Assembly: GCA_016793305.1 (NCBI GenBank) | Contig: JAEUHU010000559.1 | Coordinates: forward strand, 1-20,349 | DNA from: Planctomycetota bacterium | GTDB lineage: Bacteria > Planctomycetota > UBA1135 > UBA2386 | Direction: 5' to 3' | DNA: 20,349 nt | In this document: positions 7,288-14,376 of the stretch, piece after piece | Layout: each line of letters opens with the position of its first letter | How positions within the stretch are numbered: position 1 is the stretch's first letter | Translations under genes and position numbers: made by a program | Notes under the pieces: generated by a model | Database searches by the model: none | What the model saw: only the letters and a program-made list of their open reading frames with translations | What the model was told of the DNA's origin: nothing

Positions 7288-9651
7288 ATGAGCTTCGGAT
7301 TCGGATTCGGCTCCGCCCTGCGCGGCCTCAACGCGGCGCGCTACGGCATGCAGGCCGCCGGCAACAACGTCGCCAACGCGAACACCGCCGGCTACTCGCG
7401 GCAGCGCGTCGACCTCACCTCTTCGCTGCCCTACTCGCTCGGCAACGGCCTGCAGATCGGCACCGGCGTCGACGTGCGTGGCATCACGCGCCTCGTCGAC
7501 GAAGGGCTCGAGCGGCGCCTGCAGATGCAGCTCGGCCTGGTCGGCGGTGCCGAGCTCGACCAGGCGCGCTTCAGCGAGATCGAGAGCATCCTCGGCGAGC
7601 CCGACGCAGGCCTGTCGAGTTCGTTCAAGGACCTGTTCGGCGCGGTCGGGCAACTGCGCACCGACCCGGCCGACCGCGCGCTGCGCGGCGGACTGGTGCA
7701 GGCCGGCAACTCGCTGGCCCAGGGCTTCCGGCTCGTCTCCGAGCGGCTCGGCTCGCTCGGCGACAGCACCTTCGAGGAGGTGCGCGGCCTCACGCGCACC
7801 GTCAACCAGCGCGCCGACGCGATCGCCCAGCTGAACGCGCAGATCGTCGCCGCCGAGGCCAACGGCTCCGACGCGAACGACCTGCGCGACGCCCGCGAAC
7901 AGCACGTCAAGGAGATCGCCAAGCTGATGGACGTGCGCGCGATCGAGCGTGCGACCGGCAGCGTCGACCTGCTGGTCGGCGGCCAGCTGCTGGTCGCCGG
8001 CGACCGCCCGACGCAGCTGTCCGTCACCAAGGGCGACGACGGCCTGACGCAGCTCTCGATCGGCCGCACCTCCAGCAGCCTGCGCATCACCCAGGGCCGC
8101 ATCGCCGCCCTGTTGCAGCAGGAAGGCACCAAGCTGCCCGGACTGACCAGCCGCATCGACGAGCTGGCGCGCAACACGATCCTCGAGTGGAACCGCATCC
8201 ACACGACCGGCATGCCGGCGTCGGGGCCGTTCCGCACGCTGACCGCGGCCTACGGGGCCACCGATGGCGATGGCGACGGCCAGCGTGGCGACGAACTGCT
8301 GAGCCAGGCCGGCTTCCCGTTCGAGGTGCAGAACGGCGAACTCTACGTCTCGGTCACCAACACGGCGACCAAGGCTATGGAGCGCACGCGCATCGCGATC
8401 GACACCGCGTCGATGAGCCTGAACGACGTCGCGGCGGCGATCAGCGGCATCGACCACCTGACGGCCAGCGTCGACCCGACCGGCCGGCTGCGCATCGACG
8501 CCGACGACGGCTTCGGCTTCGACTTCTCGCCGCGTGTGGACCCGAACCCCGACGGTGCGGGGACCTTCGGCGGCATCCTGCCGACCATCGGCAGCACGGC
8601 GTCCGGGCCGTACGACCTGTCCGGCCAGACGTTCCCGGTCAGCTTCACGGTGACCACCGGCAGCTCGGCGTCGCCGACCGCCACCACGGTGACGCTGACC
8701 GCCGCGAGCTTCGCCAACCCCGCCGCAGCGACCGCCGCCGAACTGGCGACCGCGATCAACGCGCAGCTCGGCTCGAACGGCAGCGCGCGCGAGATCGCCG
8801 GGCGCCTCGTGATCCAGAGCGCGCAGGGCAACTCGACGTCGATCCTCGGCCTCGCCAACGTCGGCGCCGGCACGGCGCTCGCGGCGCTCGGCCTGTCGAC
8901 CACGACCACGACCGGCCGCGAGAACCCGATCGAGGTCGAGCTCGAAGGCACCTACACCGGCTCCACCAACCAGCGCCTGACGTTCGTGCCGGAGACCGAC
9001 GGCATCATCGGCCAGACCGACGACCTGCGCGTGCGCGTGCTCGACGAGAGCGGCAACGTGGTCACCACGCTGGCCGTCGGCAGTGGCTACGAACCGGGCG
9101 AGCCGCTCGACCTCGGCAACGGGCTGCGCGTGTCGTTCGGGCCGGGCGCGATCTCCGCCACCGCGGGCCAGGTGTTCTCGACCGACGCCCTCGCCGACAG
9201 CGACACCTCGGACCTGCTGGTCGCGGCGGGCATGAACTCGTTCTTCCTCGGCAGCTCCGCCTCGGACATCGCCGTCAACCAGGACCTGGTCGCCAATCCG
9301 GACCGCGTCGCCGCCTCGATCAGCGGTGCCGAGGGCGACGGCGGCAACCTGGCGCGCATCGTGGCGCTGCGCACGCGCGACCTCGGCGACCTCGACGCGA
9401 ACACGATCGAGGACTTCTACGCCGACATCGTCGGCGACGTCGGCTTCCAGACCGCCTCGGCGACCGACACGCTGCGCGCCCAGGACCAGCTGCTGGCCCA
9501 GCTCGAGGCCGACCGCGAGGCCATCTCGGGCATCAACGTCGACGAGGAGCTGATCGACGTCGAGCGCTACCAGAAGGCCTACGAGGCCTCGGCCCGGTTC
9601 CTGTCCGTGGCGCAGGAGATGATGGACACGCTGATCAACATCGGGAGGTGA
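7288..9651 (+). CDS. flgK: Flagellar hook-associated protein 1 FlgK
   Basis: First hook-filament junction protein, 787 aa against about 550 aa in E. coli. The N-terminus shows ALRGLNAARYGMQAAGNNVA and NTAGYSRQRVDL (about residues 9-50), and the C-terminus has the FlgK block INVDEELIDVERYQKAYEASARFL. The extra length is in the middle. A module at about 8608-8920 (residues about 441-545) is rich in Thr, Ser and Ala, has the pattern AATAAELATAINAQL followed by LAALGLS, and resembles flagellin/hook IN-type insertions and a stretch in FlgE of this window. FlgK caps the hook and is the presumed client of FlgN. The ATG at 7288 has GGAGA 9 nt upstream. Confidence 0.95.
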   Translation: MSFGFGFGSALRGLNAARYGMQAAGNNVANANTAGYSRQRVDLTSSLPYSLGNGLQIGTGVDVRGITRLVDEGLERRLQMQLGLVGGAELDQARFSEIESILGEPDAGLSSSFKDLFGAVGQLRTDPADRALRGGLVQAGNSLAQGFRLVSERLGSLGDSTFEEVRGLTRTVNQRADAIAQLNAQIVAAEANGSDANDLRDAREQHVKEIAKLMDVRAIERATGSVDLLVGGQLLVAGDRPTQLSVTKGDDGLTQLSIGRTSSSLRITQGRIAALLQQEGTKLPGLTSRIDELARNTILEWNRIHTTGMPASGPFRTLTAAYGATDGDGDGQRGDELLSQAGFPFEVQNGELYVSVTNTATKAMERTRIAIDTASMSLNDVAAAISGIDHLTASVDPTGRLRIDADDGFGFDFSPRVDPNPDGAGTFGGILPTIGSTASGPYDLSGQTFPVSFTVTTGSSASPTATTVTLTAASFANPAAATAAELATAINAQLGSNGSAREIAGRLVIQSAQGNSTSILGLANVGAGTALAALGLSTTTTTGRENPIEVELEGTYTGSTNQRLTFVPETDGIIGQTDDLRVRVLDESGNVVTTLAVGSGYEPGEPLDLGNGLRVSFGPGAISATAGQVFSTDALADSDTSDLLVAAGMNSFFLGSSASDIAVNQDLVANPDRVAASISGAEGDGGNLARIVALRTRDLGDLDANTIEDFYADIVGDVGFQTASATDTLRAQDQLLAQLEADREAISGINVDEELIDVERYQKAYEASARFLSVAQEMMDTLINIGR

Positions 9652-9654
9652 CCC

Positions 9655-11082
9655 ATGAGCATGCGCATCACCCAGGGCATCATGTACTCCCGCGCGCGCG
9701 CCGACATGCAGCGCGGCCTGCTGCGCTACTCGCGCCTGCAGGAGCAGCTCGCCACGCAGCGCCGCGTCAACCGTCCGTCCGACGACCCGGCGGCGGCGCT
9801 GCAGATCCTGCCGCTGCGCAGCGACCTGAGCGACCTCGAGCAGCTGAAGAGCAACGTCTCGCTGGCCCGCGAGACGCTCGACACCGGCACGGCGTCGCTC
9901 GAGGACGCCTCGGCGCTGATGCAGCGCGTGCGCGAACTGACCACGCAGGCGGCGAACGGCACGCTCAGCGACAGCGACCGCGGCAGCATCGCCGCCGAGA
10001 TCGACCAGCTGCTGAGCCAGATGGTCGGCATCGGCAACAGTCGCCGCGGCGACCGCTTCCTGTTCGGAGGCACACGCAACGGCGACGCGCCGTTCGAGCT
10101 CGTCGAAGCCGACGGTCGCACGCGGATCGTCTACCGCGGCAATCGCGACAGCCTGTCGATCGACGTGGCGCCGGGCGTGTCGACGCCCCTGAACGTGCCG
10201 GGCGACGACATCTTCCTGAGCCGCAGCCGGGGCGCCACGACGTTCACCCCGGCCCTGGGCAGTGCGGCGACCGGCGCGGTCGCCTCGGGCCCCGGCAACA
10301 CCGGCGTCGGGTTCGCCAAGCTGCAGGTCACCTACGCCGGCCTCGGCAGCGGCACGCCGAGCACGGTCAGCGCCGGCAGCGGCGTCACCACGGCACTCGG
10401 GCCGCTGAGCTACACGTTCACCACCGGCCCCGACACGCTGAGCATCGGCGGCGGCCCCGCGATGGCGCTGCCGGTCACCGACGGCACCTTCACGACCTCC
10501 GACGGCCGCACGATCTCGCTGAGCGTCACCGGCGTCCCGGCGACCACCACGGGCACGTTCATCGCCGAGGCCGACCTGTCCACCGACGGCGGCCAGTCGT
10601 CGACGCGCGTCAGCGCCTTCGCGCTCACCAACGCGGCGGTGCACGACTCGATCGACGATTCGGTGCTCTACGTCGACGTGCGCAACATCACGCGCACGGG
10701 CACCGAGGACGTGAAGCACGAGGGCACCTTCGACGCATTCACGACGTTGATCACGCTGCGCGACACGCTGCGCAACGAGGAGGGGCTGCCGAGTGCGGTC
10801 GCCCGTGACCGCATCGCGCAGATGCTCGGCGAAGTCGACCGCGCGCACGACTCCGTGCTCGACGGGCTGCGCGAACTCGGCTTCCGTTCCTCCAGCATGG
10901 ACATGCTGAAGAGCCGGGTCGAAGGCCTGCAGGTCTCGCGCACCGAGTCGCTGTCGCGTGTCGAGGACACCGACATCGCCGAGGCGATCCTCGAGCTGCA
11001 GAAGCAGGACCTCTCCTACCAGGCGGCGCTGCAGATCAGCGCGCGGGTGATCCGGACCAGCCTGTCGGGGCTCCTTGGGTGA
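9655..11082 (+). CDS. flgL: Flagellar hook-associated protein 3 FlgL
   Basis: Second junction protein, flagellin-like, 475 aa (E. coli 317 aa). The N-terminal flagellin-type segment reads MRITQGIMYSRARADMQRG, then QLATQRRVNRPSDDPAAA (about residues 32-49), and the D0/D1 helix has ELTTQAANGTLSDSDRGSIA. The C-terminus has the partner helix (DTDIAEAILELQKQDLSYQAALQISARVI). Between about 10300 and 10700 lies a beta-rich, Thr/Gly-rich insertion that accounts for the extra length. The start is 3 nt after the flgK stop, and GGGAGGTGA spanning the end of flgK provides the SD. In several lineages fliW and csrA follow flgL; here they do not. Confidence 0.94.
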   Translation: MSMRITQGIMYSRARADMQRGLLRYSRLQEQLATQRRVNRPSDDPAAALQILPLRSDLSDLEQLKSNVSLARETLDTGTASLEDASALMQRVRELTTQAANGTLSDSDRGSIAAEIDQLLSQMVGIGNSRRGDRFLFGGTRNGDAPFELVEADGRTRIVYRGNRDSLSIDVAPGVSTPLNVPGDDIFLSRSRGATTFTPALGSAATGAVASGPGNTGVGFAKLQVTYAGLGSGTPSTVSAGSGVTTALGPLSYTFTTGPDTLSIGGGPAMALPVTDGTFTTSDGRTISLSVTGVPATTTGTFIAEADLSTDGGQSSTRVSAFALTNAAVHDSIDDSVLYVDVRNITRTGTEDVKHEGTFDAFTTLITLRDTLRNEEGLPSAVARDRIAQMLGEVDRAHDSVLDGLRELGFRSSSMDMLKSRVEGLQVSRTESLSRVEDTDIAEAILELQKQDLSYQAALQISARVIRTSLSGLLG

Positions 11083-11086
11083 TCCC

Positions 11087-11344
11087 GTGATCCAGCCGAC
11101 CACCGTCTCCACCCTCGACGCGGCCCAAGCACCCGCGAAACAGGCCGAGCCCGCGCCGGGCAGTCCGTCGTTCCAAGCGCTGCTCGAGCGCCTGCAGCAG
11201 TTCGTCACCACGCCGCCGCCGACTCCCGAGGTGACCAACGCCGACGAACTGCGCGAAGCGATGCGCGACGCCGACGCGAGCTTCACCACGGCGATGGACC
11301 TTCGCCGCCAGCTCGAGGAAGCGTTCCGCAAGCATCTGCCATGA
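11087..11344 (+). CDS. Small protein with FliE-like C-terminal helix
   Basis: 85-aa protein of uncertain function directly after flgL. The start taken is GTG at 11087, 4 nt after the flgL stop; a TTG at 11075 inside flgL is the alternative and adds 4 residues. After a Pro/Ala-rich N-terminus comes PSFQALLERLQQF, and the C-terminal 32 residues form a predicted amphipathic helix (ELREAMRDADASFTTAMDLR, then RQLEEAFRKHL). Its spacing resembles the FliE C-terminus: a D-V/E position, A-x-x-S, an R-x-x-L, and A-Y/F near the end. FliE is the small rod/MS-ring junction protein (about 104 aa). The match is by eye only. The gene overlaps the next one by ATGA. It could instead be an unrelated small flagellar or regulatory protein. 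Confidence 0.6.
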   Translation: MIQPTTVSTLDAAQAPAKQAEPAPGSPSFQALLERLQQFVTTPPPTPEVTNADELREAMRDADASFTTAMDLRRQLEEAFRKHLP

Positions 11345-12222
11345 CGCAGCTCGCCGTTGCGCTCCACGAGGTGTCGCGTGCTGCGATGCAGCGCTGGCTG
11401 CCGCAGCTCGACGCGTGGCTGCTGCCGGGCTCGATCTACTCGGTCCAGCACACGTGGCCGCAGCTCTACCGCAGCGACGGCGGCGGGCGTTTCTTCGTCG
11501 CCACCGACGGCGAACGACTGCTCTCGCACTGCGCGTTCCGCACCGTGGAGCTGCACGGTGCACACGGTCGCACGCCGATCCACCTGCTCGGCTCGGTCGC
11601 GACCGATCCCGACCTGCGCGGCCAAGGGCTCGCCTCCGCGGTGCTCGACAGCGCCCTGGCCGCCGCCGACGCCTCCGCCCGCCACACGCTGCTGTGGGCC
11701 GAACGCCCGGAGCTCTACGCGCGCGCCGGCTTCGCGCCAGGGCGGCCCGAACGATGCCTCACGCTGCTGCGCCGCCCGCGCCGCCCGATCGCCGGCCACG
11801 TTCGCCCGGCGACGATCGCCGACCACGCGACGCTGCACGCGCTGCACGAAGCGAACCCGCTGCGGGTCGAACGTTCGCCCGCGGCGATGTCGGGCCTGCT
11901 GACGACGCCCGGGCTGTCGACGCTGGTGCTCGAGCGCGACGGGGCGGTGGTCGCCTACGCGTGCACCGGCAAGGGTGCCGACCTGCACGGCTTCTGGCAC
12001 GAGCTCGGCGGCAGCGACGAGGACCTCGCCGAACTGCTGCCCGCGGCGCTGCACGCGCTCGGCGAGATCGAGATGCAGCTGCTGCTGCCGCCGTACCGGC
12101 ACGAACTGCCGACGCTGCTCGGGGCGATGGTCGCCCACGAGGTGCAGGTGCCCGGACCGATGGTGCGTTCGCTCGGTGAGCCGTTGCCGGACTGCTGGAT
12201 CGACGGCCTCGACTCGGTTTGA
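11341..12222 (+). CDS. GNAT-family N-acetyltransferase (probable tandem GNAT)
   Basis: 293-aa protein whose N-terminal half shows a GNAT acetyl-CoA-binding motif: VATDPDLRGQGLASAVLDSA with R93-G-Q-G96-L-A98, followed by LLWAERPELYARAGF, the typical strand/helix near the end of a GNAT fold. The C-terminal half (about 150-293) reads HVRPATIADHATLHALHEAN, then LVLERDGAVVAYACTGKG, which looks like the first strands of a second, degenerate GNAT domain without a clear RxxGxG/A motif. The substrate cannot be told from sequence. It is the last gene of the flagellar run, overlapping the preceding small gene by 4 nt (ATGA), so it is co-translated with it. Acetylation of a flagellar or cell-surface component is possible but unproven. 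Confidence 0.82.
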   Translation: MTQLAVALHEVSRAAMQRWLPQLDAWLLPGSIYSVQHTWPQLYRSDGGGRFFVATDGERLLSHCAFRTVELHGAHGRTPIHLLGSVATDPDLRGQGLASAVLDSALAAADASARHTLLWAERPELYARAGFAPGRPERCLTLLRRPRRPIAGHVRPATIADHATLHALHEANPLRVERSPAAMSGLLTTPGLSTLVLERDGAVVAYACTGKGADLHGFWHELGGSDEDLAELLPAALHALGEIEMQLLLPPYRHELPTLLGAMVAHEVQVPGPMVRSLGEPLPDCWIDGLDSV

Positions 12223-12294
12223 GGGCGCGGCGAGGGCCTCACCCCGAGCTTCGCACGTCGCCGCACCCACCCGGTTCCGCGCGCCGAACGGCCC

Positions 12295-12332
12295 TTGCGT
12301 TTCCACCGGGCGCTGGACAATGCTGGCCAGCG
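12295..12332 (+). promoter_or_regulatory. Candidate promoter with overlapping inverted repeat upstream of the DprA-like gene
   Basis: In the 131-nt gap after the GNAT gene, TTGCGT (12295-12300) and GACAAT (12316-12321, 4 of 6 to TATAAT) could be weak -35/-10 boxes, although the 15-nt spacer is short. CGCTGG at 12311-12316 and CCAGCG at 12327-12332 form an inverted repeat around the -10-like box, and GCTGGCCAGC at 12322-12331 is a perfect 10-bp palindrome. Such an arrangement would suit an operator. No convincing terminator was seen in this gap. Confidence 0.35.
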
Positions 12333-12353
12333 AGCGCACTTTCGGAGCAACCG

Positions 12354-13052
12354 ATGATCCACCCGGGCCGTGACGACCGCGAGCAGTGGCAGCCTGAAGA
12401 ACTGCTGGGCGTGCTCAACGAAGTCGAGAAGAAGAACGCACCCAAGGTGCTGTTCGTCGCCGGGGACGTGAACCTGCTGCGCAGCGGCCTCCGCATCTCC
12501 GTTGTCGGCACCCGCGAGCCGTCTCCCGAAGGTGCCGGGCGCGCTCGAGCCCTGGCGGCAACGCTCGCCCAGCGCGGCATCACCGTGGTGAGCGGTCTCG
12601 CGAAGGGCGTGGACACGGTCGCGCACCGGACTGCGATGGAGGTCGGTGGCCGAACCATCGCGGTGCTCGGCACGCCGCTCGACGCCTGCTACCCCGCGGA
12701 GAATCGAGCGCTGCAGACGCGCATCATGCGTGAGCACCTGGCCGTGTCGCAGTTCCCTGCCGGAGCGCGCGGCGGCGTGAAGTCCTTCCCGATGCGCAAT
12801 CGGACGATGGCGCTCGTCTCGGACGCGACCATCATCGTCGAGGCCGGCGAAGGGAGCGGTACGCTCCACCAGGGCTGGGAAGCCCTGCGCCTCGGGCGCC
12901 CGCTGCTGCTGCTCGAGTCCCTGGTGAACCGCACCGACCTGACCTGGCCCCGCGAGATGATGGGCTTCGGAGCCGAGATGCTCTCGCGCGAGAACCTCGA
13001 CGAGGCACTCGCCGAGATTCCTGGGCGAACGCGGAGCGAGCTTGCTTTCTGA
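12354..13052 (+). CDS. Stand-alone DprA/Smf Rossmann-fold protein (ShosA-like)
   Basis: 232-aa protein consisting almost only of the DprA/Smf nucleotide-binding fold. Visible motifs are VVGTRE (50-55), VVSGLAKGVDTVAH (78-91), TIAVLGTPLDACYPAEN (101-117), SQFP (132-135), FPMRNRTMALVSDATIIVEA (145-164) and GSGTLHQGWEALRLGR (167 on). Canonical DprA (about 370 aa) has an N-terminal SAM-like domain and a C-terminal winged helix; both are missing, and the usual LITA after GSG is LHQG here. The start is ATG 12354 with GGAG 6 nt upstream; the longer frame from 12219 overlaps the GNAT stop and has no SD. It overlaps the following phosphoribosyltransferase gene by 11 nt. DprA-like plus PRTase pairs are known as the ShosTA toxin-antitoxin/anti-phage family, in which the DprA-like partner is the antitoxin. 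A role in transformation is less likely. Confidence 0.85.
   Translation: MIHPGRDDREQWQPEELLGVLNEVEKKNAPKVLFVAGDVNLLRSGLRISVVGTREPSPEGAGRARALAATLAQRGITVVSGLAKGVDTVAHRTAMEVGGRTIAVLGTPLDACYPAENRALQTRIMREHLAVSQFPAGARGGVKSFPMRNRTMALVSDATIIVEAGEGSGTLHQGWEALRLGRPLLLLESLVNRTDLTWPREMMGFGAEMLSRENLDEALAEIPGRTRSELAF
13033..13044 (+). promoter_or_regulatory. RBS and TTG start of the phosphoribosyltransferase gene
   Basis: GGAG at 13033-13036 lies 5 nt before a TTG at 13042, inside the last codons of the DprA-like gene. No ATG or GTG start in this frame would keep the conserved-looking VRFAAALVYSPRG N-terminus. The weak start within the upstream gene implies coupled and lower translation of the second protein. 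Confidence 0.55.
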
Positions 13053-13677
13053 GGTTCGGTTCGCGGCAGCGCTCGTCTACTCGCCGCGTGGTCAGACGGC
13101 AGCTTCCAGGAAGTCCCGCGAGCAGATTCGAGACCCACTGAAGCGAGGCGACTCCAGGTTCCTGTTGTCGGTGTCCGAGCACCTGCGGCAACGACTTCCC
13201 GAGGACCTCGTCGAGGCCTTTCTCGCTCCGGACGTCGTCCTGGTGCCGGTTCCGAGGAGAGCCCCGCTCCACAGCAAGGATGCGCTGTGGCCCGCGAAGC
13301 TGCTCGCAGAGGCACTCCTGCGAGGAGGGCTCGGAGCTCGTCTGCTACCGAGCCTGCAGAGGACGACGGCCGTGCCGAAATCAGCCCTCGCCGCACCCGG
13401 CGATCGCCCCGAACCCGCACATCACTACGAATCCCTGTGCGTCACGAACGATCTGCTGGAGCAGCCGCACCGTATCACACTCGTCGACGACTTCATCACG
13501 AAGGGCGCGACGCTGCTCGCCGCCGCCTCGCGGGTGCAGGAGGCGTTCCCGAATGCCGAAGTTCGCGCCTTCGCTCTCGTGCGGACGATGGGGCTCGTCC
13601 CGGAGATCGACACGATCGTGGCTCCCTGCATCGGGCACATCCGGTTCGACGGCTCGAGCGTGCATCGTGAGCCGTAG
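13042..13677 (+). CDS. ComF-like phosphoribosyltransferase (ShosT-like)
   Basis: 211-aa type I PRTase-fold protein. The PRPP-binding loop is TLVDDFITKGATLL (146-159), with the adjacent acidic pair D149-D150 and the small-residue loop TKGAT. An upstream VVLVPVPRR (65-73) and LWPAKLLAEAL (82-92) match the ComF-type layout. No zinc-finger cysteines of true ComF are present at the N-terminus; it has VYSPRG instead. The gene starts at TTG 13042 within the end of the DprA-like gene. PRTases paired with DprA-like proteins act as the toxic effector in ShosTA; whether this one modifies a nucleotide, RNA or protein target cannot be read from sequence. Sample lines here are lower in GC (about 63% by eye count) than the flagellar genes, consistent with transfer. 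Confidence 0.83.
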   Translation: MLSEVRFAAALVYSPRGQTAASRKSREQIRDPLKRGDSRFLLSVSEHLRQRLPEDLVEAFLAPDVVLVPVPRRAPLHSKDALWPAKLLAEALLRGGLGARLLPSLQRTTAVPKSALAAPGDRPEPAHHYESLCVTNDLLEQPHRITLVDDFITKGATLLAAASRVQEAFPNAEVRAFALVRTMGLVPEIDTIVAPCIGHIRFDGSSVHREP

Positions 13678-13708
13678 CGGCGCGACCACGGGCATCGAAG
13701 TCACCACC

Positions 13709-14335
13709 ATGGCGATGATCACGAAGATCGAGGACTACTTCACCAAGGGCTGCGGCCGCTGCGAACGCTTCGCGACCGCCGACTGCTCGACCAGGACCTG
13801 GCAGAAGGGCCTCGCTTTGCTGCGGCGCCTGTGCCTCGAGCTCGGCCTGACCGAGACGGTGAAGTGGGGCCACCCGTGCTACATGCACGCCGGTCGCAAC
13901 GTCGCCCTCGTCGGCGCCCTCCGCGAGGACTTCCGCCTCAGCTTCTTCGACGCGGCGCTGCTGCAGGATCCCGAACGCATCCTCGAGAAGGCGGGCCCGA
14001 ACACCGCGCAGGCCGACCTGGTGCGCTTCACCTCCGACGCGCAGGTGCAGCGGCTCGCCCCGGTGCTGCGCCGCTATCTGCGCGAAGCGATGGAGCACGC
14101 CGAAGCCGGCCGCCGCGCGCCGAAGGTGCAGCACGCGCTCGAACTGCCCGAGGAGCTGATCGAGGCGATGGACGCCGATCCGGAGCTCGCCGAAGCGTTC
14201 CGCGCGTTGACGCCGGGGCGGCAGCGCAGCTACGTGATCGCGCTGTCTTCGGCGAAGACGGCGAAGACGCGGGTGGCGCGCATCGAGAAGTTCCGGCCGA
14301 AGATCCTGGCCGGCAAGGGAGCGATGGATCGGTGA
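13709..14335 (+). CDS. YdeI/DUF1801-type protein with OmdA-like C-terminus
   Basis: 208-aa protein. The N-terminal part (DYFTKGCGRCERF, then ETVKWGHPCYMHAGRNVALVGA, about 50-75) matches the DUF1801/YdhG-like domain, which typically has a W-G-x-P-x-Y motif. The C-terminal part (LPEELIEAMDADPELAEAFR, then LTPGRQRSYVIALSSAKTAK and RIEKF) matches the YdeI/OmpD-associated (OmdA) family, often called bacteriocin-protection proteins. The biochemical role of the family is not established. Start ATG 13709 or ATG 13715, two codons apart; neither has a strong SD. It lies 31 nt after the PRTase gene and may be co-transcribed with it. Base composition is like the flagellar genes, unlike the lipoprotein gene that follows. 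Confidence 0.8.
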   Translation: MAMITKIEDYFTKGCGRCERFATADCSTRTWQKGLALLRRLCLELGLTETVKWGHPCYMHAGRNVALVGALREDFRLSFFDAALLQDPERILEKAGPNTAQADLVRFTSDAQVQRLAPVLRRYLREAMEHAEAGRRAPKVQHALELPEELIEAMDADPELAEAFRALTPGRQRSYVIALSSAKTAKTRVARIEKFRPKILAGKGAMDR

Positions 14336-14367
14336 CCTTGGAACTCGTCGATCGGTACGGAGGTCAC
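14332..14367 (+). promoter_or_regulatory. 7-bp inverted repeat covering the SD of the small lipoprotein gene
   Basis: GTGACCT (14332-14338, overlapping the stop of the YdeI-like gene) and AGGTCAC (14361-14367) are perfect reverse complements, separated by 22 nt. The right arm overlaps GGAGG (14359-14363), the only SD-like element before the ATG at 14377. In RNA this stem could mask the ribosome binding site; in DNA it could be a dyad operator. Chance occurrence is not excluded. Confidence 0.4.
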
Positions 14368-14376
14368 GTAGTAGCC

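Noticed and set aside
7240..12339. A 1699-codon open frame on the minus strand opposite flgK-flgL-GNAT
   Set aside because: It is an antisense shadow of GC-rich genes; its protein is Arg/Ala/Gly/Val-rich low complexity with no family motif, while the plus strand encodes clear FlgK and FlgL.
12354..13677. A natural-competence locus (dprA plus comF)
   Set aside because: The DprA-like protein lacks the SAM and winged-helix parts, the PRTase lacks ComF zinc-finger cysteines, and no other com gene is present. The overlap arrangement fits a toxin-antitoxin pair better.
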